From Rotaria macrura (lineage: Eukaryota > Rotifera > Eurotatoria > Philodinida > Philodinidae), in assembly GCA_900239685.1 (NCBI GenBank), contig OENT01000471.1, forward strand, positions 46,736 to 110,735: a stretch of DNA of 64,000 nt, read 5' to 3'. The notes under the pieces were generated by a model. It had not been told where the DNA came from. It was given only the letters and a program-made list of their open reading frames with translations, and made no database searches. Of the stretch, positions 13,801-27,847 are shown piece after piece; the first letter of the stretch is position 1; every line of letters starts with the position of its first letter. The translations under genes and the position numbers were made by a program.

Positions 13801-15364
13801 ATCATTGAACAAGTATGATCTATGATAGACTAGGACAAAACGCAACGTTTTGAGAAGTAGATCATTTCATGTGAAAGAGACCTTCTTAAGTTTTATCTTC
13901 GTCTGTTCGAGATAATAACATAGTGGATCATCCCTGATCTTATCTAACATGAAGTCCTAGTTCATAATCGCAAAAATCAAATTAAAAAGATAAGAATATA
14001 GTCAAATTAATTTGAAGTCTATTTAGTTCGACAGTAAAACAAAACAAGGCTCATTTCTATAGAACAAACTTGATATTAAATTCCATTCACGCATGCATAC
14101 TGTCGATAGGCAGCAATGTCGTGCATGCAGCTAAGAAAAGAAATGATGGAAAAATATGTCATTGTGACACATATAAACTGACTATCATCCCACATGACAG
14201 ATCAAATCTATTTCATCTTTAATATGAAGATGAAAAGAAAGTTAGATCTAGGTTAGTTCCGACAGCATACACGAACACATATCTTATGCTCTCATGAACA
14301 GAAGGAAAAAAAGCTTACTCTGTCTGTGTGACGTAAACAGAATCTTTTAGTATTATTCAATACAAAAAGAGACGCCAAGATGCCTGTATTAAGACGCTTG
14401 AGATTATTATCAAAAGTTATTGGAATGAAACTGTTTACGAACTTATTTTTCCACTGTGTACTTATAAAGTCAACGTTGGTATCTGACCGTTTTACAAATT
14501 TCTTATTTGTTTCAACCTTGCTTAAAGTAACGTTAAACATACGCATATATACGTTTTTTTCAACTGAATACAGTTGATAGCCTAGAGAATGTGATATTAG
14601 TCTTTTTTATTACTGCTCCCAGAAAATGATTTCATATGAGCATGGAAAAATAGTGTGTGTAAGTCTCTTGACGTCTTCAATGTTACTATGGACGTTATTT
14701 TGATCAGAGATAGCTTCAAGCAGTCGTCATTTGACTAATAAGCTTTCGTTTTACGCAACCTCTGCAGAAAGCCGCCAAGATAGACTTTGTTCTGTGAATA
14801 TGCACGAGTGATTCTCAGTTTTGCTGATAGATGACAAAATGTTTTTTACACTTGAATAACTTGTAATCTTCAGCGATACTGCTTCCTTCTAAACACCCAC
14901 TCCGCCCCTCCATTCTTATACTTTAGCAGACTGTAATCCTCGATTGAATGAAAGGCAGGGGCATCTATCGAAACATTACGCGAATTAAAGAACGTCTTTC
15001 TTTTCTTTTGACTGAATGCTAAATTGAACAATTGAAAAAAGAAAATATGATGAATATTTTCAAATTTCAAAATGATCATAACGGTACTCTGTTTGAATCG
15101 ACTGATGTTTTGAATAGAAAAAAAAATGAATAGTATAAGCACATATCAGATAGAAGAAATCGAATTTCAATACAAAGACCAACTATGAACAGAGAATCAT
15201 ATATTCGAACAAAGTGTCACATGTTGACTGATAGAACAGATATAGACAAAAGATTGTTTCACACTATGTTGTCATTCATCTTTAGATTTGGTGCAAGAAT
15301 ACACTGTTATATATCACAATAGTTGCTTGTTACCGCTATTTTACTTGAAGACGTTGTTTTCAAC
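10845..15364. other. 4.5-kb gene-free stretch between divergent genes
   Basis: It lies upstream of both the minus-strand gene at 10.8 kb and TOP2, so both promoters should be near its edges. I found no exon chain. The longest ORFs (minus 14870-15142 and minus 14292-14546) are compositionally random AT-rich readings. A (TA)n microsatellite sits inside it at 12059. Confidence 0.5.
12059..12081. repeat. (TA)n microsatellite
   Basis: Uninterrupted alternating TA for about 23 nt. Confidence 0.9.
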
Positions 15365-18300
15365 ATGGCGTCTTCAATGAATAAATCAATTAGTGATGCA
15401 CCAAATAAAGATGAAGAAACATATCAACTTCTCGAACAACTCGATCATATTCTTAAACGACCTGAAACATATATTGGCTCCAATAAGCCATGTCAAGAAG
15501 TAGGATAATGATATCTGTAACTTTGATCTACTGTATTATACTCGTAGGAAATGTGGATTCTTGATGAGAAAAGTGAAGAAGGACCAAAAATTATCAAGAA
15601 AGAAATCACCTATGTACCTGGTCTCTATAAAATTTTCGATGAAATTCTCGGTAAAATCAAACTAGTTTATATCAAGAAATGATTTCATAGAATTACTTGT
15701 GATATATCATTTAGTGAATGCTGCTGATAACAAACAACGTGATTCAACTATGACATCCATCGAAGTAGATATTAATCAGTACGATTCAATGCAAAAAAAA
15801 ACGAAGACACACTGATTATTGCTCATTGTTTTTGTTTAGAGAAAAAGGTGAAATAAAAATTTGTAACGATGGTCGTGGTATACCGGTGCGGAAATGGGCT
15901 CAAGATGAATCTATTTATATTCCAACATTAATTTTTGGCAGACTTCTTACATCAGATAATTTCAATGATGACAATAAACGAATTACCGGTATAATATCAA
16001 GTTATAGGGAAATTTTTCTTCAAATTTGATTTATTTTCATAGGTGGTCGAAATGGTTACGGTGCCAAAGTAACAAATATTTTTAGTACAAAATTCACCGT
16101 TGAAACATGTTCAAAAGAATACAAACGATCATTTAAACAAGTATGTTGTCCTATTCTAATTAGTCTATTGAGGAATCGAAAGGATGTCAATTTTTCCTTA
16201 AGACATGGACAAACAATATGAGAAGTCCACAAGATGCTATTATATCAAAAACAAGTGATAATCCCAAAGAATTTACTCGTATTACATTTGTACCTGATCT
16301 CAAACGATTTCAAATGGAAAAATTCGATGATGATCTTGTTGCATTATTCAAACGTCGTGCTTATGATGTGGCAGTATCCACTGGTTGCAAAGTGACACTT
16401 AATGGTAAACGTATTCCGGTAGGATATTATTTTGTTGATGAATTTTTATATGTTCGTTTTACTTTTGCTATATATGAAACCGTAGAACATGGTGTAGAAA
16501 TGTAAAAGGCTAGAGATTGTATGTCTCCTTAGGTAGATTCTAACAAATTTTGTTGATATACAATGAATCCTATACGTCAATAACTTGTTATTAAAATGAT
16601 ACTTCCATATGGAGTGATTTTCAGAATAGTCTTGATATCGTATTTTCTTGATGTCCTTGAATATGAAATAGATAAAACTTCTGATTATCAAAGAGAATCG
16701 TTTCAGATCCAAAATCTGGTTTGAAACATTACGTCTCATATAGAAAAAATCTTTTGTACACTAGTTCTTCGAATCGTTGGACAAAAAGAATGAATTCTTA
16801 AAAAGTTCATGATTGAATTAAGTTCTTAATCATTGATAATGAGCACATTTTATTCAACCTATGTTTTCAATTCTTCTCAAGACAAGTTCATATTTCGTAC
16901 GAGTTTTAATTCGTGACAACAATCAACTATTTTCCGATTGATCTAAACTATGTTTTTCGAAAATCACAAATGAATAGATATAGAATGCACGTGCTTTCGA
17001 AATGAAACATTACGTTGCAAGAGAACGAGTTTTGTTTAATCATTAAGAGTGACTTTGTGTGATGTTTTAATTTTACAGACGATTGTCTATTTTTGATGTT
17101 CATAGGTTAAAAATATGAAAGATTACATGTTAATGTACATTGAAACAACAGAAAAAGAAATTGTCTATAAAAAAGTTAGTGATCGTTGGGAAATTGGTGT
17201 TGCAAAAAATGATCATAACAATGGTTTTACACAAGTCAGTTTTGTTAATTCTATTTTAACATCGGAAGGTGGTAAACATGTTGATTATATAACCGAACAA
17301 ATTTGTCCGAAACTTATTGAACATATAAAAAAGAAAAGTAAAACAGCTGGAGAAAATCTTAAGCCTATGCAAGTTAAACAACATTTATTTGTCTTTGTTA
17401 ATTGTCTAATCGAAAATCCTGAATTTGAATCACAAGCAAAAAAACAATTAGCAACTGAACGTAAAAATTTCGGTTCAACATGTTTATTAAAAGATGATGA
17501 AAACTTTGTAAAAGATATCATTAAGAAAACGGGCATTGTCGAATCAGTTATTAATTGGCTTGAACATCGACAAGATGCAAAATTGCAAAAACAAAGTGGA
17601 TCGAAAACATCGAAATTAAAAGGTATACCAAAATTAGACGATGCAAACGATGCCGGAACAAAATTGTCCCAACATTGTACATTAATTGTAACTGAAGGAG
17701 ATTCAGCTAAAGCGCTTGCTGTAGCTGGTCTAGGTGTCATTGGTAAGACGAAGAAAAATGACGCGAATTTTCACTTTTCAATTAAATTTATCATTTTCGT
17801 TCACATATAGGTCGTGATCGTTATGGTGTGTATCCGTTGAAAGGTAAAATGTTAAATGTTCGAGAAGCGACAACAAAAAAAATGACAGAAAATAGTGAAG
17901 TTTCACAACTAGTCAAAATTCTTGGTTTGAATTACGGTGAAAAATATGTGAATAAAAGTGATTTATCTAAATTACGTTATGGTAAATTAATGATTATGGC
18001 TGATCAAGATCAAGACGGTAGTCATATTAAAGGTCTTGTTATCAATTTTATACATTATAAATGGCCAAATTTACTGAAACATGACTACATCGAAGTATTT
18101 ATTACGCCGATTCTAAAAGTAAGAAATGATTGATTTTAAAAAATTTAACTCTTTCCCTATGCCACAATAATGGCTAAAAGTTCATCAACTTCTTACATAG
18201 TTAGCAAGAACATATATTTAGACTCCAAGATAGATATTCAAAATCTTCCTGTGAAATTCATACTGTCTTTAAATGTTCCAAGTAATGTAGTTTGTTTTGT

Positions 18301-21300
18301 GTACGTAGATCGAAATTGAATTGAATGATGTCAAAGATAATGTTCAATACATATAGTTACATGTATACTTGATAGTCTTCATGGGATTAACATAAAATAT
18401 GTAAATCAATCAAATTATGACTAGGAGAAACGATTAGTATCCTTGTTCTTTTAAACATGTTGATATATGTGAGAGTATGTCAAAACCTAATTTAAACATA
18501 AAAGAACTGATTAATATTTCAATTAATCATTCGAATAATAATAAGTATGTTAATGGCTTTGCAAGAATGACAAAAAGAAATTCTCGAGAAAACTCTCAAT
18601 TGAAAATAGTTTTACTTCGGTTATCGACTCTGCTTGAGAAGGCATTGTAGCCTGCTAGTAAAATTTCATCGTTCATTCAACTAATGGTATTTCTCAAAAT
18701 CGCTTATCATTGAAAATAATTCTTACAAATTCTTACGGTTTTAACTGAAGTCTAGTTCTGTTTCATGAATTCTAACATAAACCTATCTTAAAATGATATC
18801 ATGATAATAAATCAGATTTGTTTTATTCTTTAACCCTATCGGTACAACAGGCAATATATAGATGTGTTGGTAATCTGTTTGTAGTTCCGACAATGTCTAT
18901 TCATTGAAACTAAATGCTGTTCGACTAGATTTACAGTCTATTCAAAATAATATTGTTCATGTTTACTTTAGCATGCATGATAGAATAAATGAGTTATTAA
19001 ATGACTTGTATTTCTTTGACATTTGATGAAACATTCTAGAGAATATTCATTTGTTTCAAAACTATCAAAATACCGTGTGAGATAATAATTTTGTGATTAA
19101 AAAATGACTCTTTTTCTTCATCTTTCAAGTAAACGTATAATATAAGTAAAAAGATATTTTTCCGAGGTTTTTATTTTCATATAAGCTTTAAAATAAATTT
19201 TGTTTTTCTTAGGTAACCAAAGGCAACGATGTAATTTCATTTTATTCTATGCCCGAGTTCGAACAATGGCAAGCGTCAACACCAAATTGGCAAAAATGGA
19301 AATGCAAATACTACAAAGGTTTTTTTTCTCGATTTCCTTTTGAAAACAAATACATAGATAAATATTTATCATAAATCTCAGGTTTGGGTACATCTACGGC
19401 TAAAGAAGCGAAAGAATACTTTTCTAATATGGATCGTCATCGTATCATATTTAAATATGATTCCATAAAAGATGATTTAGCTATACAACTAGCATTTAAT
19501 AGTGCGCTAAGTGATGATCGTAAGGATTGGATTAAATGGCATACAGAAGATGTTAATCAGAGACGTGTACAAAATCTACCAGCTGATTACTTGTATAAGA
19601 AAGATACGAAAGAAATCAATTTCAATGATTTCATTAACAAAGAACTTGTTCTATTTTCTAAGTCAAGTACAGAACGTGCCATTCCAAGTATTATGGTAAA
19701 CATTGTATATTTTAAGTTCTTCTTTTGTTTTTCAAAATCAATTCTTTTTCACAGGATGGTCTCAAACCAGGTCAACGTAAAATCATGTTTGTTTGTTTTA
19801 CAAAAAATCTTATACGTGAAATTAAAGTAGCACAGTTAGCTGGAAAAGTAGCTGAAAATTCTGCATATCATCATGGTGAACAATCATTAACAAACACAAT
19901 TGTCGGTCTCGCACAGAATTTCATTGGTTCGAATAATATTAATTTTCTTGTACCAGCTGGTCAATTCGGTACACGTTTACACGGTGGTAGTGATGCTGCT
20001 TCGGCACGTTACATTTTTACTCGACTTAGGTAATTATCAAACGAACATCAAGTTCGATATTCATGTTTTTTATTGATTTTTAGTCCTCTGGCTTTGTCAT
20101 TATTTCATAAAAATGACGAACCTCTGTTAACATATTTAAATGAAGATGGTATGAGTATTGAACCTGAATGGTATTGTCCAATAATTCCAACTATTCTTGT
20201 TAACGGTGCAAATGGTGTTGGTACTGGTTATTCAACGGATATACCAGCATATAATCCATTAGTATTGAGTAATAATATGAAATATTATATACGTCAAGAA
20301 CGCGAACGGCAACATCAATTGAATGATCCAACAGCTGCGCCAAAACAATTTTCTAATGTTATTACATTAAAAGAACTGATTCCATGGTATAAAAACTTTA
20401 CTGGTGAAATTAAATTATTAGACAATGATCGTTCACGTGGAGTGGTCAATGGCGTGTGTGCTAAACTTGATGAAGCATCTATTGAAATAACTGATTTACC
20501 CATCGGTACTTGGACACAGAACTACAAAGAAAATGTTCTCGAAAATATGCTTCATCCAAAACGTAATGATATTACTCCAAGTATTCTTGATTACAAAGGT
20601 AGGTCTAGAAAAGCATGCTTGTTCCTTTAACATACACGAACAAGTATATCTCTCTTTTTCTCATACTCATGAGAAGATCAAAATTCGATATTACGAATCA
20701 TCTGAAAATCATGAGTCATGCCGAGAAAGAGATATGTTAAAAATTCGATTGTTAAGTCGTCATATTATCATAGAAGTAGATATTATTTTCAAGAAACTGT
20801 ATTTGATGCTGACTTCGTAAGTTGAATGACTATTAATTGTTGTGCATCCGACAGGATGTATTTGAAAACAATCTGCTGCTAATAGATTTTTTCTCAAAGT
20901 CTTTCGGTTCCGAAGAAGAAGAAAAACTTATTTATTCTCAGTTATTTTAGAACTCATCAGACAATAGAAAGTATGCGTAACTTGCGTTAGACATTTCAAA
21001 CATTCTCAGCTGTGTAACAGTTTAGTAACAGTAGACGTATTCATTTAATTAATATTTTTTTTAATCTAATTAGAATACCACACTGATACAACCGTTCGAT
21101 TTGTTGTTAAATTATCATCAGCACAATTTGCTAAATTTAATGAAGCTGGCCTTCATAAAAGTTTTCGTTTACAGGAAACATTTAAATTAACAAACATGGT
21201 TCTATTCGATCATAATGGTGTATTACGCCGTTACAAAAGCCCGGAAGAAATTTGTCAAGAATTTTTTATGGTTCGTCTCAAAATGTATGTTAAACGAAAA

Positions 21301-24056
21301 GAATACATGGTTGGAACGTTACAATCACAGTGTTTAAAATTAGATAATATAGCAAGATTCATTAAGGAAAAAATAGAAAATGTTATTAGTGTAGAAAATA
21401 AAAAGATTAGTGCAGTTATCGACATGCTCGTTGAACGAAAATATGATCGAGATCCGGAAAAGGTTTGGCGGGAAGAAGCCAAAAAGAAAGTAAATGAGAC
21501 GAAAATTGTTCAATCTTGTGAGACAATTTCTTTTTGCTTTTTTTTTCATTTAGTTTGCTATTGATTTTCAACAAAATGCTAGTAATGACAATGTTGATTC
21601 ATCAGATAATTCCCAACAAAAACCAGATGGTGACGATGATGATGATGATGATGACGATGATGACTCAAATAAGAAACCAAAAGCAACTACAGTATCGACA
21701 GCACATAAAATTGATACAACTTACTATGATTATTTAATTAATATGTCATTACGTAATTTAACAAAAGAAAGACGAAATGACATTCTTAAAGATCAACAAG
21801 AAAAACATGAAAAACTTGAAGCTTTACAAAAGAAATCTCCTGAAGATTTATACGAAGATGATCTTAATCATTTCGAAGCTGAATATCACAAAGTAAATAA
21901 TCCGTAATCATCATCTTATCTATACGCTTAGGCCAGGGTTTCGATTAGAGACTTTAATTGGTCTGGGTTTTTTTCTATAAAAAGTAACAATACTCTATTC
22001 ACATTATTCCGGAGTGTTGAGGAAGAAGACATAGTGTTAAACAGTATGCATTGAAATCAAACCCTTGTGCTATAGTTCTGTTAACAAGATGCCGCATTAG
22101 TGCACACTATGTCCTTCTCTATTCAGTAGTACGGAAGTCAATTATCTATTAATGAAATAGGAGTTTTGTAAACGAGTTGATGAGGTCAATTCAAGTTCGG
22201 ATCGAAATTGTGGCAGCTCAAAATCTTTTTCTTTTCAATCATTATGTCATCAATCAGTTATGAAAACAATTTGAGCAACATGACGAATCGGATCCATTCC
22301 CATTGCGTAACAATTTTTCTACGTACTCATATTTTAATCGGACAAAATAGACGATGTTTACTTCTTATAATAATTGAATATCTACGTTCTTGTTTGCATT
22401 TTCTTAATCATTTAACAGTTGAATAATTTAATCATCAACAAAAAAAGTCAAATTAGTTTTCCAATTTTTTTCATCGTACAATAGAAAGCTTAAAATAAAT
22501 CCAGCATACATTATTGAAAAATAGTCTCGTAAATAAAACCCACTCGATGTTTTGTGAAAATGTTATTTCAGCAGTATGTATTCTTGTTCTCTCGAAATTT
22601 CAAAATAATCTTATCGCTAAGATAATCTGGTGAGAACGGTGCTCGTGTATGTATGAATGAATGAATGGTGGAAGGAAAATTCACGTTTGCTCATCGATGC
22701 ATATATTCTCTTGATACATTGTTTTCAAATTTAGGCTATAGAAAAAGAACGTGCTGATGAAATGTCTGAAGTTGCTCATTATACAACGAAAAAAGGGGCT
22801 GGTGCAACTACTACCGACGGTAAAAGTCGCAAGAAACCAATAACTAAACCACAACGTGCCGAAACTAAACCTGCTCCTCATGGTCAACGTATTCATCCAA
22901 TTATTGATCCAGCCTTTGTTAAAAAAGTTGCCGAAGAACTTGCCAAACGTAATCGAGTATGTTTCCGATGATTGTTTTGTTTGATGTTTCTTATTTTAAT
23001 TTTATTTCTCGAACGTTGCCATTTAGGAAGAGAAAACTATTGTTGATAAACGAACGATTATTGAATTTCTCGTCAAGGAAGGTGTTACATCTGACGAAAT
23101 AACTTCTATAATGCAAATGCGTTGTAAAGAGAAAAGACGAATAGGCAATGCTACAGGTTTGATTATTTTCCGTGTCTATGTTCAATAGTAAAATTGATTT
23201 CCTATAGAAAAGAAATCAGGTGAAACAACAAAGGAAAAGAAAATGAATAGTGCGATGGATGAAAATAGTAATACATCGATAACTTCAATCGATGGAAAAG
23301 ATAATCCGGAAAATATTAAAGATGAAACATCACCAAAGCGAAATGCTAAACGTACGGCCAAAGGAAAAGTTATTAAATATGGTAGTGATGAAGAAAGTGA
23401 AGAGAATCAAGAAAATATTGACGATAATGAATCGAATTACATTGGCAGTGATTCTGATACGGAGAAGAAAATTAAAAGAGCAAAACCGAAACCGAAAGCG
23501 CCAGTACCAGCACCGACCAATCAAGTCTTGTTGATGTTTTTTATGTATTTCAAAACTATATATGTTCTTACGATTCTAGTCACCTGAAAAGAAAAATGCC
23601 TTAACCGTTCTTATGCAAAATCGACAAAGTAAAGATGAAAATAAAGGAGAAAAACCGAAAAAACCTCGAGTAAATTCTACTTGATTAAAAAAAGTACTTC
23701 GTCTTCAAATGCGAATATTTTAGGTTAAAAAAGAGCCGAGTGCAACAACGAAGAAAGAAATTGTTAAAAAAGAAACTAAAACAGCTAAACGACCGAAACC
23801 AACGATTGTAAGTATACGATAATCAAAGTAGACAAATGCGCATAATATGTTTATGATACTTTTAGGAGAGCGATGATGATGATGATGATGACATAGCCAT
23901 TATTTCCACATCGCCTAGTGTAGCTAAAAAAGTAAATAAAATTTTGCATATAATTTTATTTTTTCTTCATTTCATATCTAATTCTAGGCGCGTATACAAC
24001 GTGATGGTGCTGCTAAGAAAAAATATCTCATATCAGATGATGAAGATTTTGATTGA
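15365..24056 (+). CDS. TOP2: DNA topoisomerase II (type IIA, ATP-dependent)
   Basis: A nuclear homodimeric enzyme that passes one DNA duplex through a transient double-strand break to decatenate chromosomes. Exons: 15365-15499, 15548-15650, 15715-15778, 15840-15988, 16043-16140, 16203-16418, 17106-17742, 17811-18118, 19213-19318, 19382-19695, 19755-20029, 20084-20598, 21074-21489, 21554-21892, 22735-22956, 23027-23156, 23208-23524, 23580-23669, 23724-23807, 23866-23931 and 23988-24056. They are in phase and total 1550 codons. The ATPase domain shows NDGRGIPV (about 110-117) and GGRNGYGAK (151-159). The TOPRIM domain shows EGDSAK (452-457) and DQDQDGSH (532-539), whose acids bind Mg2+. The DNA-linking tyrosine is Tyr796 in ARYIFTRL. 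The C-terminal tail is Lys/Asp/Glu-rich with short exons and ends KKYLISDDEDFD. I chose the start at MASS because the in-frame upstream ATG at 15323 adds residues unlike the family. Confidence 0.97.
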
Positions 24057-24458
24057 ATATTCTTTCTCTTATTTTTTTTTACTCGTATGCAAATATGTAT
24101 GTTAGATTTATCAGATAATGGAAAAAATTTATTCTCTTCTTCTTCTTCATTTTTTGTTTCACGTTAAATATTCATTTTGTGTCTTTTCTCGATATGCTTA
24201 TTTCTATATATGTGTTTATGTATAATTCTATTTTCGTCTTCAATGATAATGAAAATGACACAAAAAAATGTTCATCTTACAAAATGACAACATATCCATG
24301 AAGAGAAAAGAAAAATTAATTAGAAAAAGAAAAAGAGAGAGAGAGCGAGAGAAATAAAGAAAAAGAAATAGAGATAGGTTTTCGTTTTGAACACAGGAAA
24401 ATCGAACGAAAAGACACGTACAAACAGACGACATTCTTTTCATTCGAACTAATAGAGA
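24057..24458. other. Short convergent 3' intergenic region (TOP2 / K2P channel)
   Basis: The TOP2 stop and the K2P stop face each other across 402 nt. The space is T-rich then A/G-rich and must hold both 3' UTRs, so overlapping transcript ends are likely. Confidence 0.7.
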
Positions 24459-27400
24459 TCACACGGAAGATCGTTTGACACTGATATCGAGTCGAAATGG
24501 AATTAACTCAGCATCTTGTTGAAAACGAGAAAAATTTGTTTCTAGTCTCGTTTGAGATACAGTCTTGTCACGATCATCACTATTTACACATTTTGCTTGT
24601 TTATACGATGTCTTTAAAGAATTATTGGATGCGGATGTGTGAATAGGAAGATGACAAGAAGATGAAAACGGTGGTGGCGGTGGCCAGTCAAGCATGAGAG
24701 GTTCGTCTACTGATGTTTTAGGTCCGAGCCGTGGTGGTATTGGCATTGATGGTACTTTAGTTGATGAATGTAGATAGTAATCAGTACTGGACGGTTTCAC
24801 TTCTGATAAAACTTTTTTCATCATTATCGAATCAAAACGTTGCATTGGTATGAGATGAGCAATTTTTCCTGGCATACGACGAACTGTAAACTTTTTACGA
24901 TCTTTCTTTTTACGTTTAAAACATGCACAACAATGACATGGCTCAGATTCTGATGGTGTCAATTCAGTTGATAAAAAGTCGTACTGTTCAGATATTAATG
25001 ATGGAATAAGGGCACCTAAAAATGAAATATATTTCAACATAGTATGTTCTTATTAATATTCATCTATACCGTTTGGACTAATAATATCACTATCGAATCG
25101 TAGTGAATTACGTGCAACAGCTGACTGAATTTCTTCACGACGTTCATCTTCAGTATTCATAGTTAAAAACCTTAGTACAAGTAAATTCATCGATGATGCC
25201 ACAACTGTTAAACCAAATAGAATAAATGTCATAGATAAAACAAAATAAAGTCCATTGGTATTCAATGCTTCATTTGTTTGTAAAGCAACGAAATCACCAA
25301 AGCCTTAAATGATTTTTAAACGTATTAATTTACGTGTATATGTATGTATGTATTCAAAAAATATCAATTATTTAGAAATTTGCTTTTATTCAGCTCACCT
25401 ATTGTTGTTAATGTTATAAAGCAATAATAAACGCAATTAAAATATCCCCATGATTCATAATGATGAAACATCGCGGCACCCCCTGTAACAACACCGACGG
25501 CTAGAACGGTTCCGACTATAACGAGTTCAGTTTGTGTTGATTCATAATGACGTAGTTTAATACATCTTTTTATTGATTTTATACACCAACTAGCAAAATT
25601 ATTTAGCCGTTCACCAACAGATTGAAACATAACAAGACAAAGGGGAATACCAATGACAGCATATAGCATGCAAAAGAATTTTCCCCAAACTGAAATAAAT
25701 ATTGTTTTTTTTCTCTCCTCCTATTTAAATAAAACCCACGACCAATTAAACTTACTTGTTGTAGGACAAGAATGGCCATAGCCTAGAATATGAAAGAAAA
25801 ATTAGTTCATTTTCTTATGACTTTTTTTTGTGATCGATTCTAATTCTAAGAAGTAGACTGGTGCGTTGAAGTATTTCATAATAAGAACAAAAATTTGTTC
25901 GAGGGAACCTCGAAACTAATCGTATATTCTTTGTTTTTATTCGAAAAGGCAGATCGTTGAAGAGACTTTGCGTTGTAATGAAAATGTTTATTTTCTCTTA
26001 TGAATTGAGTCTATTTTCATAAAGTAAACGTGTACAATACTCTTTTGTTTGAATCAATTTTTAACACAGATATTTCGTTCTAAGAATTGTTTTAGCTAGA
26101 TTACTAAAAAAATGACAAAAATTTATAAATGCCATTCTTTTTTTATTTTTCATGTTTTTCGGATTATATTAATTCCGACTTTAAAGTCTTACGTTTTTTA
26201 AAGCTTTACATATCTACTAAATGTCAAAGAACATTATTAATTTGCCTGTCAAATGAAGAATTAGATAGGAAGTATTCTATAAATAAATGTATACATATTC
26301 ATTACATTCAATTTTTTCGTCTGAAATCCTATAAATAGATTTTATTTGTATTGAACGGTCATAATAACTTTTGATTCTACGAAAAATTATCAAACCACAA
26401 TAGACGTCAAAGACAAAGGATCGATGTAAATCATACAAAAAAAATTATATATATATATATATATATACGTCTGACTATTAATGCTCGTCGCAATATTAAA
26501 ACTAAAAATAAACAACTATGGATTAAACAGACGAATATTTTCTATTTCATCTCCATGTCATTACATTGATATTTCTATATATATTCGTATGGATTTACAG
26601 ATATGTATATGTATGTATACATGTGTGCGTTTGCATGCATCCCATATAGCAGTTATTTATTGACATCATTGAGAAGACTACTATTCCAAACTTATGACTT
26701 TGACATTTTTCTATCTACGTAACCCTTCTGTTGAGTAGTAAATAATTTGTACAACGGGGCGCATTCAACATAGTCTAATTGCTTGTATGTTATTGACAGC
26801 ACAAGAAATATAACCAATCTGTATTATTCGACCTTATGTTGCACAAAAAGAAATGAATAAACTTTGTGTGTGCAACAATGATTAACAAACATCGCTCATA
26901 TTCCCACCCACCATTCCTCTTCCTTCTTTGTGCTTTTGTTTCACCAAACTAAGAAGATATGTTGCAATTGACTGGGACTAGAAATTAAATGTGTTAATTT
27001 GTGAAAATAATTTTTGTTTTCAAAAGTTCGATACATGATGTAGATAATTTCAAAAAGGTTATTGAGATAATGAAATACGGTAAGTTTACATAGAAGTCAA
27101 AGTATCGGATGAGATGTGTTTTTCTCGTAGACGAACGTCTATGAAATATGAATATATAAGAAAAATAAGTTTTGATTAATTACTACAAAGAAGTTTGTTA
27201 CTTAGTGATACCTAAATTATTCTATGATGTTGGTTAACAGAAAAAAATGTCTTATTTTGGATCGTCATTGAGAAAGAGAATATGCTAGAAATCTAAGTTG
27301 CATTAATTGACACGCAATGAGACTCTTTTTTATCATTTCTTTTCTCTCAGTCAAATACTTATGCAAATAAATATTTGAATATCTATAGAAACGTTACACA

Positions 27401-27847
27401 TTGGAAAAATTTGAAATGTTATACATCAAAGTAAAAGTGACCTTGTTGAAATATCAAATCATTAAAATGCAAAGTATAATACATCGATTAATATATCTCA
27501 CCGATAGTTGTTATAACAGTGAGTGAGAAATAGAATGCTCCAGGAAATTTCCATTGTGCACCAGCTTTATGTGGTTGATATTTAATAACGATATCTTCAA
27601 GTTCAAGGTATTCATAATGGGATATATTATATGTATGGAGCATGCTCGTTTCGGCCGACTGATATTGTTTGCGCAACAAATCTTCGGTATTAGATTCGAG
27701 CGCGTCAAATATGGCCGCACCAACGAGCAAGTAACTGTAATGAGAAAATAAACATTCTGTTGAACTTTTCTTTGTTTGAAATATCCTTCAAACTGACCTG
27801 AATGTCGAAACGATGAGTGTTAAAGTACGAACGTTCTGTTTTTTCAT
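24459..27847 (-). CDS. KCNK: Two-pore-domain K+ channel, TASK type
   Basis: A dimeric plasma-membrane background K+ channel. Exons: 27847-27798, 27734-27502, 25782-25756, 25689-25399, 25303-25070 and 25015-24459. They are in phase and total 463 codons. A 27-nt microexon encodes the end of pore 1. The N-terminus MKKQNVRTLTLIV and the stretch LLVGAAIFDALES are typical of TASK-1/3. Pore 1 carries TIGYGH with His98, the position of the extracellular pH sensor in TASK-1. Pore 2 carries TIGFGD (about 199-204). VLRFLT at 243-248 matches the TASK element involved in gating and anaesthetic response. The cytosolic tail is Pro/Ser-rich with a Cys-rich patch (CHCCACFKRKKK). It ends in KRSSV, resembling the 14-3-3-binding tail of TASK-1. 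Four transmembrane helices are expected. A 1.7-kb intron splits the first filter. Confidence 0.95.
26445..26467. repeat. (TA)n microsatellite in K2P intron 2
   Basis: An A-run followed by about 11 TA units inside the 1.7-kb intron. Confidence 0.9.

Noticed and set aside
15323-15364. Upstream in-frame ATG as TOP2 start
   Set aside because: The extra residues MLVTAILLEDVVFN are hydrophobic and unlike TOP2 N-termini. The ATG at 15365 begins a typical polar start.
17285-17740. 151-codon antisense ORF in TOP2 exon 7
   Set aside because: It lies entirely within a conserved TOP2 coding exon and has no motif of its own.
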